NCBI RefSeq assembly: GCF_030269485.1
Contig: NZ_BSTL01000013.1
Coordinates: 1 to 64,000, forward strand
Direction of reading: 5' to 3'
Source: Actinoplanes sp. NBRC 103695
GTDB taxonomy: Bacteria; Actinomycetota; Actinomycetes; Mycobacteriales; Micromonosporaceae
DNA length: 64,000 bases
Shown: one piece after another, positions 1-8,384 of the stretch
Numbering within the stretch: the first letter of the stretch is position 1
Layout of the letters: every line of letters starts with the position of its first letter
Made by a program: the position numbers and the translations under genes
Notes under the pieces: generated by a model
Seen by the model: the letters and a program-made list of their open reading frames with translations, nothing else
Databases searched by the model: none
Told to the model about the DNA's origin: nothing

Positions 1-279
1 GCCACGGCCGCGACCGGCCGCAGCAACGGTGAGCAGGCACCCGGGCGCCTGGCAAGCCGCCCCGACCCCGCACCGGGCGCAAGCAACGGCAACCAGGGCG
101 AGCAGGCACCCCCGCCCCGACCCCGCAGCGGGCGCGGGCGGCGGCAACCAGGGTGAGCGGGCACCCCGCCCGACTCCGCAGCGGGCGCGAGCGACGGCAA
201 CCAGGGTGCAGCAGGCACCCGGACACCTTGCACACCCGGCAGCGCGGCCTGACCAGACCTCAACCTCGAAGGGTCTCTA
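1..279 (-). repeat. Composite intergenic repeat, copy 1 (cut by window edge)
   Basis: This stretch holds no credible gene. Read on the minus strand it starts at 279 with the head TAGAGACCCTTCGAGG, runs through about three imperfect units of roughly 55 bp (CACCCTGGTTGCCG...), and ends in the tail CAGGCGCCCGGGTGCCTG. It is a near-identical inverted copy of 12354-12634. The tail may continue left of the window. Confidence 0.85.
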
Positions 280-312
280 CGCGCCGCCGAGCGTGGCCCT
301 GTGCGACTCAAA

Positions 313-1122
313 ATGTCTGAAGCAGCGGACCATAGGGCCATGGAGTTGCGCAGAACCTTCAATGAGGACGCCCTGCGGTACGACCGGGCCCGGCCCCGCT
401 ATCCGGAGCGGATGTTCGACGATCTCGCCGCGGCGGGGCTCGGGGCGGGCGCCCGGGTGCTGGAGATCGGCTGCGGCACGGGACAGGCCACGGTCTCGCT
501 GGCCGGGCGCGGCTACCGGATCACGGCGGTCGAGCTCGGCACGAACCTGGCGGACGTGGCGCGGCGGAACCTGGCCCGTTTCGACGACGTCGAGGTGGTC
601 ACTGCCGCGTTCGAGGAGTGGCCGCTGCCGGACGAGCCGTTCGACCTGGTGTTCGCCGCGACCTCGTTCCACTGGCTCGACCCGGTCGTCCGGATCGCGA
701 AGTCGGCCGCGGCGCTCGGGCCGGGCGGAGTCCTCGCCACCGTGGCGACGCATCACGTCGCCGGTGGCACCGAGCGGTTCTTCGCCGACGCGCAGGGCTG
801 CTACGAGCGGTTCGACCCGGCCACGCCGCCCGGGGTGCGTCTGTCACCCGCGGAGGTGATACCCGAGGATGACGAGGACCTCGGCGGGTGGTTCGGCCCG
901 GCGACCTTCCACCGGTACGAGCGGGACCTCACCTACTCCACCGCGGAGTACGTGGACGTCCTCCTCACGTACTCGGGAACCCTGGCCCTGCCCACCGCCC
1001 AGCGTGACCGGCTGCTGGAATGCATCGCGCAGCTGATCGACCGCCGGTACGGCGGGACCGTCGTCAAGCGTTACCTGACCGAGCTGCGGCTGGCGGTCAC
1101 TCGGTCGCCGGCGGGGCGCTGA
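313..1122 (+). CDS. Class I SAM-dependent methyltransferase
   Basis: Cytoplasmic methyltransferase of unknown substrate. The Rossmann fold shows motif I VLEIGCGTGQA near residue 50, then the acidic end of strand 2 (AVELG) and the post-motif region FDLVFAATSFHWLD typical of the Methyltransf_11/25 group. The length (269 aa) is normal. GTG at 301 and ATG at 340 are alternative starts; ATG 313 is chosen because it keeps the conserved N-terminal helix. No clear ribosome site is visible. Its start lies only 34 bases from the head of the upstream composite repeat, so its promoter lies in or next to that repeat. Its 3' end overlaps a small opposite-strand ORF by 26 bp. The family is secure; the substrate cannot be told. 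Confidence 0.85.
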   Translation: MSEAADHRAMELRRTFNEDALRYDRARPRYPERMFDDLAAAGLGAGARVLEIGCGTGQATVSLAGRGYRITAVELGTNLADVARRNLARFDDVEVVTAAFEEWPLPDEPFDLVFAATSFHWLDPVVRIAKSAAALGPGGVLATVATHHVAGGTERFFADAQGCYERFDPATPPGVRLSPAEVIPEDDEDLGGWFGPATFHRYERDLTYSTAEYVDVLLTYSGTLALPTAQRDRLLECIAQLIDRRYGGTVVKRYLTELRLAVTRSPAGR

Positions 1123-1255
1123 AGCCGAGCAGGGCCACCCCGGTGACGGCGTCCGGGGCGCGACCCACGCGGCGGCGGGTCTGCACGCGCCGCGCCCGGG
1201 CCATCCCCAAAACCACGGCGAAGACCAGGCAGGATCCATACGTCGCCCACGTCAT
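1097..1255 (-). CDS. Small putative membrane peptide (52 aa)
   Basis: A short ORF starting MTWATYGSCLVFAVVLGMAR with one hydrophobic segment (about residues 5-18) followed by an arginine-rich, presumably cytoplasmic, stretch. An AGGG lies about 8-11 bases upstream of the ATG. It overlaps the methyltransferase end by 26 bp and starts 12 bp from the divergent BtuF-like gene, so the two would share a very short promoter region. I recognise no family. It fills an otherwise empty gap and has a plausible start, but could be chance. Confidence 0.4.
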   Translation of the reverse strand: MTWATYGSCLVFAVVLGMARARRVQTRRRVGRAPDAVTGVALLGFSAPPATE

Positions 1256-1267
1256 ACCCTCGACCCT

Positions 1268-2152
1268 ATGCGGATCGTGTCACTCCTGCCCTCGGCCACC
1301 GAGATCGTCTACGCCCTCGGGCAGGGTGACGACCTGGTCGGGGTCACCTTCGAGTGCGATGAGCCGGCCTCCGCCCGCCGGGACAAGACGGTCGTCGTCG
1401 GCGGGCGGGACACCTCCGGGATGACACCGGCCGACATCGACCGGTACGTCAAGGAGCAGATGGCCGCCGGCGAGGACCTCTACACGTTGCGGGCCGGGGC
1501 GCTCGCCGGGCTGGACCCGGAACTCATCCTCACGCAGGACCTCTGCTGCGTCTGCGCGCTGCCGTCCGGGCAGGTCGAGGACGCGCTCGGCCACCTCGGC
1601 TGCCGGTCGGACGTGCTGTCGCTCGACCCGTACACGCTGGACCAGGTACTCGCCACGATCCTCGAGGTCGGCGCGCGGGCCGGCGTACCCGAGCGATCCG
1701 AAAGCCTGGTGCGCACCCTGCGTGACCGACTCGCCGAGGTCTCCGCCGCCGTCGCGGACCGTGAGCGGCCGCGCGTGGCGCTCGTCGAGTGGGTGGACCC
1801 GCCGTTCTCCGCCGGCCACTGGGTGCCCGACCTGGTCAGCGCGGCGGGAGGTGAGGCGGTGGGCGCAAATCCGGGGGTACGCTCCGCCGAAACCACCTGG
1901 GACGCCCTGGCCGCGACCGCACCCGACTACGTGATCGTCACGCCCTGTGGTTTCCACCTGGATGGCGCCGCGGAGCAGGCGAAGCGCGTCACGCCGCACT
2001 TCCCGGACGCCCAGGTGTGGGCGATCGACGGCGACGGCCTGGTCGTGCGTCCCGGTCCCCGCCTGGTCGACGGGGTCGAGGCCATCGCCGCGATCCTCCA
2101 CCCGGACGCCGTCCCCGCGCCCGGCCCGGCCCGCATCGCCCGGGTGGCTTAG
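1268..2152 (+). CDS. BtuF-like cobalamin-binding/substrate-binding protein without signal peptide
   Basis: The product (294 aa) has the two-lobe periplasmic-binding fold of the BtuF/FhuD class. It opens MRIVSLLPSATEIVYALG, typical of cobalamin-binding proteins, and has the long linking helix near residues 140-170. There is no signal peptide or lipobox, so it is probably cytoplasmic, as are many actinobacterial members annotated as cobalamin-binding. TACCCT at 1255-1260 lies 7 bases before the ATG, which suggests leaderless transcription. No ABC permease or ATPase is adjacent, so transport is unlikely from context. The family is clear. Cobalamin as ligand is inference, and the cob genes in this window are 25 kb away. 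Confidence 0.8.
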   Translation: MRIVSLLPSATEIVYALGQGDDLVGVTFECDEPASARRDKTVVVGGRDTSGMTPADIDRYVKEQMAAGEDLYTLRAGALAGLDPELILTQDLCCVCALPSGQVEDALGHLGCRSDVLSLDPYTLDQVLATILEVGARAGVPERSESLVRTLRDRLAEVSAAVADRERPRVALVEWVDPPFSAGHWVPDLVSAAGGEAVGANPGVRSAETTWDALAATAPDYVIVTPCGFHLDGAAEQAKRVTPHFPDAQVWAIDGDGLVVRPGPRLVDGVEAIAAILHPDAVPAPGPARIARVA

Positions 2153-2323
2153 CTCTCGGTACCGGAGTCCTCGCTGACCGGCGACCAGGCAGCCCGCGAC
2201 CACCACGTGCAGGACCACCTCAAATCCGTCTTCGCGAAGACCGGCGTGCGCGGTCGCGGCGAGTTGGTCGCTCGCATGCTGGACGGCGGATTCGACGGGC
2301 CGCCGCAACCCACCACGCCATAG
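2153..2323 (+). pseudogene. Remnant of a LuxR-type HTH protein (C-terminal end only)
   Basis: Immediately after the stop of the BtuF-like gene, and in the same frame, 56 codons encode LTGDQAARDHHVQDHLKSVF followed by AKTGVRGRGELVARML. This matches the last two helices of the LuxR/GerE DNA-binding domain as found in large actinobacterial regulators (VQDHLKSVFEKTGVRSRGEL is the familiar form). The recognition helix and everything upstream are missing and there is no start codon. It is best read as a deletion scar left when the rest of a regulator gene was lost. Confidence 0.75.
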
Positions 2324-2387
2324 TGATCGAACGGTTCGGCGGCGACGCCCGGGATCTAGGGTGGGTAGCGACACGGGGAGGAAAGCC

Positions 2388-3194
2388 ATGAGGGCTATTT
2401 CGAGACGGCAGGCGTTGGTGGCACTCGGCGGGACGGCGGCGGCCGTCGGGGGTCTGGAGTGGATGGCGCCGGGGGTGGCGAGTGCCGCGGATGACGCGTA
2501 CGCGTCGAACACCGCGCTCTACGCCGCCCCGCAGCTGGCCGAAGGGGTCGACTACGGCCGGCGTTACAGGCGGCACGCGGCCTTCGACGACAGTTCGGCT
2601 GCCGCGGTGGACGGGTTCCCGGCGACGGTGATCCTCGCGCTGCACGGTGGCGGGATCGAGCTCGGCTGTTCGGAGCTGTGCCTGGCGGTGGCCGGTTATC
2701 ACCCGGCGACGCTGGCGGTGACGGCGCCGGCGCACGACTTCTGGATGTTCGAGGGCCTCCGGCGGAGCGGGAACGGGCAGCTGCACGTCACCGCGACGCA
2801 CTGCGATGACCCGGTGGCCGTCCTGCTCACCGCGGGCGCCACCCGGGCGGTTTCGCTGCACGGGTGCACCGAGGAGCAGGCGGGGCTGCCGGCGAACAGT
2901 CAGGCGGTGCTCGTCGGCGGGCGCGACGGTGCGCTGAAGGCGCGCCTGATCTCCGAGTTCGGCAAGTCGGAGATCGCGATCACGGCGATCGACGCGGCCG
3001 ACGTCCCGGATCTGGGTGGCACCGACACCCGCAACATCTGCAACCGGACCTATACGGGGGCCGGCGCGCAGCTGGAGCTGACCACCCCGTTGCGGGACGC
3101 GATGTTCGGGACCAACACGGCCGCCGGGCGCAAGAACACCACCACGGACTTGTTCTGGCGGTTCGTCACCGCCACCCGCAACTCCTTGGCCTGA
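2388..3194 (+). CDS. Tat-exported poly-gamma-glutamate hydrolase family protein
   Basis: A secreted protein (268 aa) resembling the PghP/DUF867 family, zinc-dependent peptidases that cleave gamma-glutamyl polymers. It starts at ATG 2388 behind GGGGAGGAAAGCC. The N-terminus has a Tat motif SRRQALVAL and an ASA cleavage region near residue 35. Family features seen are ILALHGGGIELG, the LHGC motif and the C-terminal ICNRT stretch. The HGGGIE and SLHGC histidines are likely metal ligands. A -10-like TAGGGT sits at 2357-2362. It is followed by a convergent gene. Substrate is by family analogy; a capsule or phage poly-glutamate target is possible. Confidence 0.78.
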   Translation: MRAISRRQALVALGGTAAAVGGLEWMAPGVASAADDAYASNTALYAAPQLAEGVDYGRRYRRHAAFDDSSAAAVDGFPATVILALHGGGIELGCSELCLAVAGYHPATLAVTAPAHDFWMFEGLRRSGNGQLHVTATHCDDPVAVLLTAGATRAVSLHGCTEEQAGLPANSQAVLVGGRDGALKARLISEFGKSEIAITAIDAADVPDLGGTDTRNICNRTYTGAGAQLELTTPLRDAMFGTNTAAGRKNTTTDLFWRFVTATRNSLA

Positions 3195-3306
3195 CCGGCT
3201 TGAACCGTCCAGGATCCTGACCCGTCAACAACGTCCTCGGCTGGAGCAGCTTCGTCCTCGGACCGGGCGGCGGGCCGGCGGTGTGGAACCACCTTGAGAT
3301 GCGCTC

Positions 3307-4383
3307 TTAGGCCTCTTGGGCCGCGCAGGCGCGCGCCGCGCGGGCGCCGTACTGAGCCCACTGCGCCGCCTCCAGCCCGGTCCTGCGGCTGAGCAGCGCG
3401 TCCATCTCGGCGCGGTGCTGGTCGGAGAGCTGGCACCACAGGGACACGTCGGGATCGTTCCGGACCGTCGTGCCCGGCAGGGACGCGCCGAAGTTGGCGC
3501 CGGCCAGGCGCAGGTGCGCGACGGCGTACTGGTCCAGCTGGGTGGCGCTGGAGCCGGCCGGCGCCGTCGTCGTCATGGCCACGTAGGTGGGCTCGCGCCC
3601 GAGCCAGAACGCCAGCGACATCATCGCCTCGGACGAGTAGGAGCCGTGGTCCACGTCCTGCGGTTCGGTCTGCCCCTCGATGTACGGCCACGCGAACTGC
3701 GCCGGGTGGTACGCCACCGCCTCGGCCAGCACGATGTTGGTGATCCGCCGCTGCATGCCGGTCGCGCCGAAGCCGTCCTTGTTCGCCTCGCCGAGGAACC
3801 ACGCGACGCCGCTGTTGACGTTGTGCACGCATCCTGCTGCGACGTCCGCCGCCTGATCGCTGTACGCCACACAGACGCCCTTGCCCATCGGCACCGTCGG
3901 GAACTGGGTCAGCGCGTCGACGATGCACTGCACGTCCGCCCGCGCGACGCCGGGCGTGCCACCCTTGTACGCCAGCCGGAGCGAGTCGCCCACGTGGCCG
4001 GCCAGGGTGACCGCGTACGTGGTCGTGATCGGGTTGACGGATCCGTCGTTGAACGCGTCGTATTCCCTGTCCAGCCCGTAGTTGCACGTCGTACCGGCGT
4101 GAGTGGTGAGTGGGGTCGCCGCCTTGCGTTCGGCGAGCACCCGCGCGGCGAACGCGGCGGTCCGGCTGTGCTGCCAGCCGTAGATCCGCCCGGACGCGTA
4201 CAGGGCCGCGCCGTACTGGAAGGCGCTCCCCTGCCCGGTGTCGGCGCTGATGACCCGGTCCAGCGCGATGCCGGCCCGCGTGGAGAACCAGGTGCCGCGT
4301 TCACCCGCGTGCGCCGGCGATGAAACCGTCAGTCCGGTGAGCACGAGGATGACGACGAGCGTTGTCCGTTTGAGAATTCGCAC
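3307..4383 (-). CDS. Secreted protein of unknown function
   Basis: The protein (358 aa) begins with a classical Sec signal peptide (MRILKRTTLVVILVLTGLTV, cleavage after SPAHA). The mature part is rich in alanine and aromatic residues with several cysteines (CNYG, CIVD, CVAY, CVHN, CQLS, CAAQ), which fits a disulfide-bonded extracellular fold. I recognise no catalytic signature. The 112 bp between its stop and the previous gene hold a 29-codon open stretch on the plus strand (3221-3310) rich in Gly and Trp that may be a gene scrap. Confidence 0.7.
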   Translation of the reverse strand: MRILKRTTLVVILVLTGLTVSSPAHAGERGTWFSTRAGIALDRVISADTGQGSAFQYGAALYASGRIYGWQHSRTAAFAARVLAERKAATPLTTHAGTTCNYGLDREYDAFNDGSVNPITTTYAVTLAGHVGDSLRLAYKGGTPGVARADVQCIVDALTQFPTVPMGKGVCVAYSDQAADVAAGCVHNVNSGVAWFLGEANKDGFGATGMQRRITNIVLAEAVAYHPAQFAWPYIEGQTEPQDVDHGSYSSEAMMSLAFWLGREPTYVAMTTTAPAGSSATQLDQYAVAHLRLAGANFGASLPGTTVRNDPDVSLWCQLSDQHRAEMDALLSRRTGLEAAQWAQYGARAARACAAQEA

Positions 4384-4398
4384 CCGGACAGTGTGACG

Positions 4399-5715
4399 TC
4401 ACCCGCCCGGCTCGGCGTCCTTGGTGCGGTCGAGCCGGCCCAGCAGCCCGGCGAAGTCCACGCCGGTCAGGTCGGTGCCGAGCTGCAGGCCCTGGGCGAC
4501 GTTGTTCGCGACCGAGCGGGTCAGTGTCGACGCGCCGTCGGTGGAGATGACCGTCATCTTGTCGATGGCGCCGATCGGGCGGCTCGCCGCCTCCACCACC
4601 TGGGGCAGGACGCCGCTGAGCAGGTCGAGGACCGCAGCCTCGCCGTACTGGGCGAACGCGGCGGCCTTGAGGCGCATCGCCTCGGCGTCGCCACGGCCGC
4701 GGGCCAGAACCGCCGCGCCGTCCGCGAGCCCTTCCCGTTCGGCCGCCTCGGCCAGCGCGGACCGGCGGGCGCGCTCGGCCTCGGCGGCCTGCTCGACCCG
4801 GTATCGCTCGGCCTCGGCCGGCCGGCGTACCTCGATGTCGAGCTCCCGCTGTTTGAGCTCGGCCCGGCGCTCGGCGACCTTCTGCTGCTCGGAGATGATC
4901 CCTTGTTCCTGCTCGGCCTTGGCGAGCGGACCGGCCAGCGCCGCGCGCGCCTGCGCCGCGTCGACCTCCGCGCGGATCGAGGCCTTCTTGAGCTCCAGGT
5001 TGCGCTGGGCGGTGGCGATCGCCTCCTCGGCGAGCAGCCGGGCCTCCTCGGACGCCTGGGTCGCCCGCGCCTCGGCGACGGCCGCGTCCTTGAGGATCCG
5101 GGCCGCCTCGGGACGGCCCAGGTCCTGCAGGTAGCTGCCCTCGGTGAGGATGTCCTGCACCTGGAACGTGTCCAGCACCAGGCCCTGGTTGGTCATCGAG
5201 TGCTCGGCCTCCTCGGCGACCGCGTTGGCGAACGCGACCCGGTCACCGATGATCTCCTCGACGGTGAGCCGGCCGACGATCGCGCGGAGCGAGCCGGCCA
5301 GCACTTCCCTGGTGAACTGCTCGATCTCCTTCTGCTGGTGCAGGAAGCGCTGGGCGGCCGCGCGGACCGCGTCCTCGGTGCCACCGACCTTGACGATCGC
5401 CACCCCGTGCAGGTTGGCGCGGATGCCCTGCTTGCTGACCGCGCCCTGGATGTCGACGGAGATCCGCCGGCTGGACAGGTCCAGCGACTGTTTGCGCTGG
5501 ACGACCGGGACCACGAAGACCGAGGCGCCCATCACGACCTTCTGACCGGACATGTCGGTGGAGCGGCCGCCGCGCGAGTCGGTGACCGACCGTCCTCTGC
5601 GGCCGGTGATGATGAACGCCTCGTTGGGGCCGGCGACCTTGATCCGGGACAGCACGGACATCACGACGAAGAGGACGAACAGGGCGCCGCCGGCGGCGGC
5701 GATCAGCACAGACAT
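4399..5715 (-). CDS. Flotillin-like SPFH/band 7 protein
   Basis: Membrane scaffold protein of the flotillin family (438 aa), which organises functional membrane microdomains. It has one N-terminal membrane segment (LIAAAGGALFVLFVVMSVL), an SPFH domain (about 30-200) and a long Ala/Glu-rich coiled coil with the flotillin EA repeats (about 205-370). ATG 5715 is preferred over TTG 5748: it has AGGGGCG nine bases upstream and does not overlap the NfeD gene. It is the last gene of a three-gene run with an NfeD-like protein and a small membrane protein, the usual partnership of bacterial flotillins. Confidence 0.92.
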   Translation of the reverse strand: MSVLIAAAGGALFVLFVVMSVLSRIKVAGPNEAFIITGRRGRSVTDSRGGRSTDMSGQKVVMGASVFVVPVVQRKQSLDLSSRRISVDIQGAVSKQGIRANLHGVAIVKVGGTEDAVRAAAQRFLHQQKEIEQFTREVLAGSLRAIVGRLTVEEIIGDRVAFANAVAEEAEHSMTNQGLVLDTFQVQDILTEGSYLQDLGRPEAARILKDAAVAEARATQASEEARLLAEEAIATAQRNLELKKASIRAEVDAAQARAALAGPLAKAEQEQGIISEQQKVAERRAELKQRELDIEVRRPAEAERYRVEQAAEAERARRSALAEAAEREGLADGAAVLARGRGDAEAMRLKAAAFAQYGEAAVLDLLSGVLPQVVEAASRPIGAIDKMTVISTDGASTLTRSVANNVAQGLQLGTDLTGVDFAGLLGRLDRTKDAEPGG

Positions 5716-5731
5716 CAAGAACGCCCCTAGC

Positions 5732-6043
5732 TCAAAAAGGTTCGACAACGACGCTGGTGTGGCTGGTTGCCTCGATCACGAAGACCGCGGCGCCGAGCGG
5801 AAGCGCACCCGCCGCCCGGGCGCGCAGTTTCACCGGTTGGCCGGCGACGCGGACGCGCACCTCGCCGTACCCGTGCTCGGAGATGGGGGTGACCACGACG
5901 CCGATGGCGCCGAGGAGATCAGCGCGCCCCGGCGTGGCATCGGTCGGGATCTCGCGGGCCCACCGCGAGAGGCGGACCACCAGGTAGGTGAGCAGCAGGA
6001 TCGCCGTGCCCGCCCCGCCGGCGATGAGGACGCTACTTGTCAC
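5732..6043 (-). CDS. Short NfeD-like membrane protein (flotillin partner)
   Basis: A 103-aa protein with one N-terminal membrane helix (VLIAGGAGTAILLLTYLVV) and a C-terminal beta-rich module (LLGAIGVVVTPI, VRVAGQPVKLRARA) that fits the NfeD OB-fold. Truncated NfeD proteins (NfeD1b class) lack the protease domain and are encoded beside flotillins, as here. It overlaps the upstream membrane gene by 11 bp and is 16 bp from the flotillin start, so the three are very likely one operon. Confidence 0.82.
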   Translation of the reverse strand: MTSSVLIAGGAGTAILLLTYLVVRLSRWAREIPTDATPGRADLLGAIGVVVTPISEHGYGEVRVRVAGQPVKLRARAAGALPLGAAVFVIEATSHTSVVVEPF

Positions 6044-6449
6044 ACCACACTTGGACCTCGTAGTCGTTGAGCAGGCGGATGAGGCCGGCGTTGATGGCGA
6101 TGCCGGAGATGGCCTGCAGGATCGCGCCGGTGAACAGGGACACCAGGGCGCCGACGATGTTGAGCGAGCACAACGCGATCGCCAGGACCCGGGCCCAGTT
6201 CCGGCCCTGCCAGACGAACACGCCGCTCACCACCTGCGCCCCGGAGAGTGCGAACTGGACGAAGACCAGGATGTACAGGTAGGCCGGCACCGACGCCCCG
6301 TGCGAGTCGGTGACGAGCGACATCAGCAGGATCGCGAACAGGAAGCCCAGGCCGCCGAACGCCATGAGCAGGATGGACAGCATGGTCGCCTTGCGCGGCC
6401 GGGTGGGCTGAGTGGGTTCCGGATTGCTCTGGACACCGGTTTCGTACAA
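6033..6449 (-). CDS. Four-helix integral membrane protein
   Basis: The protein (138 aa) has a polar proline-rich N-terminus and about four membrane helices (MLSILLMAFGGLGFLFAILL; YLYILVFVQFALSGAQVVSG; VLAIALCSLNIVGALVSLF; a shorter last one). I recognise no named family beyond a small actinobacterial membrane protein. As first gene of the flotillin operon it probably acts with the NfeD/flotillin complex. Its promoter faces the perfect 14-bp inverted repeat at 6506-6537. Confidence 0.75.
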   Translation of the reverse strand: MYETGVQSNPEPTQPTRPRKATMLSILLMAFGGLGFLFAILLMSLVTDSHGASVPAYLYILVFVQFALSGAQVVSGVFVWQGRNWARVLAIALCSLNIVGALVSLFTGAILQAISGIAINAGLIRLLNDYEVQVWCDK

Positions 6450-6505
6450 CGGAAACGCCTCCTTCTTCGGCTCCTGCTCCCCGAGTGTGAGACCCGCGAC
6501 AGGGC

Positions 6506-6537
6506 CGGTCCATGCCGCACCTGTGCGGCATGGACCG
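6506..6537. promoter_or_regulatory. Perfect 14-bp inverted repeat between divergent genes
   Basis: CGGTCCATGCCGCA, four bases (CCTG), then TGCGGCATGGACCG form perfect 14-bp arms. It sits 56 bases upstream of the flotillin operon start and 28 bases upstream of the preferred start of the divergent kinase gene. The position favours an operator for one or both units over a terminator, since no gene ends here. Confidence 0.6.
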
Positions 6538-6565
6538 TGGTCGGGACGCGTGTCAAACTGCGGGC

Positions 6566-7774
6566 GTGGACAGCGAGCCGGAGGTTTTACCGCGAGCGGT
6601 CGACCTCCACCAGCGCATCCGGGCGATCACCACCGGCGTGGTCCTGCTGTCCCGGTTCGGCACCCTGGGCATGGTCGGCCTGAGCATCGCGGCGCTCGCC
6701 CGGGCCGACGGGTACACGAACAAGCCGGTGGCCGCGATCACCTACCTGACTGTTGCACTGTGGAGTGTGGTGTTCCTGCCTGTCGTCGCCCGACACGATC
6801 CGATCCCGCGCGTGGTGCTGGCCGCCGATGTGGCGGTCACCTCGATCGCCGTGGCGGTGCTGCCGTGGACGCTGACCGACGAGGCGTTCGCCACGGTGGC
6901 GGTGCCCGACTTCGAACCGGTCGCCGTGTCCACCGCGGTCGCCGTGGCCCTGGCCACCGCGTCGTGGCGGGCGACCATCGCCGGATGCCTGGCGCTGGCG
7001 GCGGCGTTCACCGTGGCCCAGTTCGCGTCGATGGACTACGCCGAGGTGGCCTCCACGGTGAACATCATCGGCTGGCAGGTGGTCACGGCCGCCTGCTGCT
7101 GCCTGTTCATCCGCCGCCTGCGCGCGGTCGCGGACGCCGTCGACGTGGCCACCGAGCAGGTGATCGCCGCGCGCGAGCGTCTCGCCGCCCGGCGCAGCCG
7201 GATCCGCCACTTCCACGAGCAGCTCCGCCGGCACCGGGCCCTGCACGACGGGCCGCTGCGTCTGCTCACGGCGATCGCGGGTCAAGGCCCGGCAGGGCAC
7301 CCCGATCCTCGCGTACGCCGCCAGGCCGCGATCAGTGCCAACGTGCTGCGCGGCGCGACGCCCGACGACCCCGACGGCACCCTCACCGAGCTTTCGCTGG
7401 CCCTGATCGAGGCCGGCAACGAGAGCGCGGCGCAGGGGCTGCGGGTGGAGTACCACTTCGCCAACCTTCCCGACGCCCTGCCGGCCGAGGTTCTGCACGC
7501 GTTCCGGCACGCGACCGGTGAGGCGCTCGCGAACGTGGCCCGCCACGCCGGCAGCAGCCGCGTACGGCTGACGGCCCTGACCGACCGGCGGTCCACCCCG
7601 ACCGTCACGGTCGCGGTCGTCGATCAGGGCAAGGGCTTCGACCCGGACACGACGCCGTACGGCTACGGCATCCGGCATTCCATCACCGCGCGCATGCACG
7701 AGGTCGGCGGCACGGCCGGTGTGGACAGCCATCCCGGTCAGGGCACCCGGGTCGACCTGCGGTGGCCGGCGTGA
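6566..7774 (+). CDS. Sensor histidine kinase (NarL/DesK-type)
   Basis: Membrane kinase of a two-component system (402 aa from GTG 6566). About five N-terminal membrane helices (residues 20-175) are followed by a short helical dimerisation region with the probable phospho-histidine in RALHDGPLRLL (His227), and a C-terminal ATPase domain (N box EALANVARHAG, G box DQGKGFDP, later YGYGIRHS and GQGTRVDL). Two ATGs upstream (6512, 6530) fall inside the palindrome, so GTG 6566 is preferred. The dimerisation region is divergent from classical HisKA_3. Its stop overlaps the regulator start as GTGA, so they are translationally coupled. Confidence 0.82.
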   Translation: MDSEPEVLPRAVDLHQRIRAITTGVVLLSRFGTLGMVGLSIAALARADGYTNKPVAAITYLTVALWSVVFLPVVARHDPIPRVVLAADVAVTSIAVAVLPWTLTDEAFATVAVPDFEPVAVSTAVAVALATASWRATIAGCLALAAAFTVAQFASMDYAEVASTVNIIGWQVVTAACCCLFIRRLRAVADAVDVATEQVIAARERLAARRSRIRHFHEQLRRHRALHDGPLRLLTAIAGQGPAGHPDPRVRRQAAISANVLRGATPDDPDGTLTELSLALIEAGNESAAQGLRVEYHFANLPDALPAEVLHAFRHATGEALANVARHAGSSRVRLTALTDRRSTPTVTVAVVDQGKGFDPDTTPYGYGIRHSITARMHEVGGTAGVDSHPGQGTRVDLRWPA

Positions 7775-8376
7775 TCCGGGTCGCGGTCATCGACAACGAC
7801 AAGCTGGTGCCGGCCGGCCTGCGTGCCCTGCTCGCCGGGACCGGCGACATCGTCATCGTGCACACCGCCACCACCCTGAGCGAACACCTGGCCGTCGCGC
7901 CGGAGTCCGACGTCGTCCTGCTCGACCTGCGCCTCGAGGACGGCACCGAGGCGGCCGCCAACGTGGCCAAGCTCCGCGGCCACGGCGTCCGCGTCCTGGT
8001 CTTCTCGGTGCACGGGGACCGGCGTCACGTGCGCGCGACGGTCCGCGCCGGCGCCGGCGGGTATCTGGTGAAGGACGACGACGCGACCAAGCTCGCCGAC
8101 GCCATCCGGAGCGTGTACGGCGGGCAGCCGGCGCTCACGGCCGAGCTGATGAGCATCATCAACGACGACCCTCCGGAGCTGTCCCCGCAGGAGGCGCGCG
8201 CCCTTTTCCTGTACGGCACCGGCAGCACCCTCGCCGCCACCGCCCGCCGGATGGCCGTGACCATCCCGACGGTCCGCTCCTACCTCACCCGCATCCGCGC
8301 CAAGTGGGCCGCCATCGACGAGCCCGTCGACGACGTCCGCACCCTGGTGGACGAATACCGGCCACGCCCTGAGTAG
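7771..8376 (+). CDS. NarL/LuxR-family response regulator, atypical
   Basis: Partner of the kinase just upstream, starting at GTG 7771 (GTG 7762 possible). The receiver domain has the acidic pocket (IDND), phospho-acceptor Asp in VVLLDLRLEDG and conserved Lys in YLVKDDD. The C-terminal DNA-binding domain (ELSPQEARALFLY...TIPTVRSYLTRIRAKW) is a LuxR-type HTH that lacks the usual ...TVKTHV... recognition sequence, so it may bind an unusual site. Stimulus and targets are unknown; the neighbouring palindrome 6506-6537 is a natural candidate target. Confidence 0.83.
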   Translation: MIRVAVIDNDKLVPAGLRALLAGTGDIVIVHTATTLSEHLAVAPESDVVLLDLRLEDGTEAAANVAKLRGHGVRVLVFSVHGDRRHVRATVRAGAGGYLVKDDDATKLADAIRSVYGGQPALTAELMSIINDDPPELSPQEARALFLYGTGSTLAATARRMAVTIPTVRSYLTRIRAKWAAIDEPVDDVRTLVDEYRPRPE

Positions 8377-8384
8377 GCGTACCC

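Noticed and set aside
3221..3310. Short open stretch VNNVLGWSSFVLGPGGGPAV between convergent genes
   Set aside because: It could be a gene scrap, but 29 codons without a recognised motif are not enough to call a pseudogene.
4393..5730. Long plus-strand ORF over the flotillin gene
   Set aside because: It mirrors the flotillin gene, which has clear domains; codon composition of the plus frame is abnormal.
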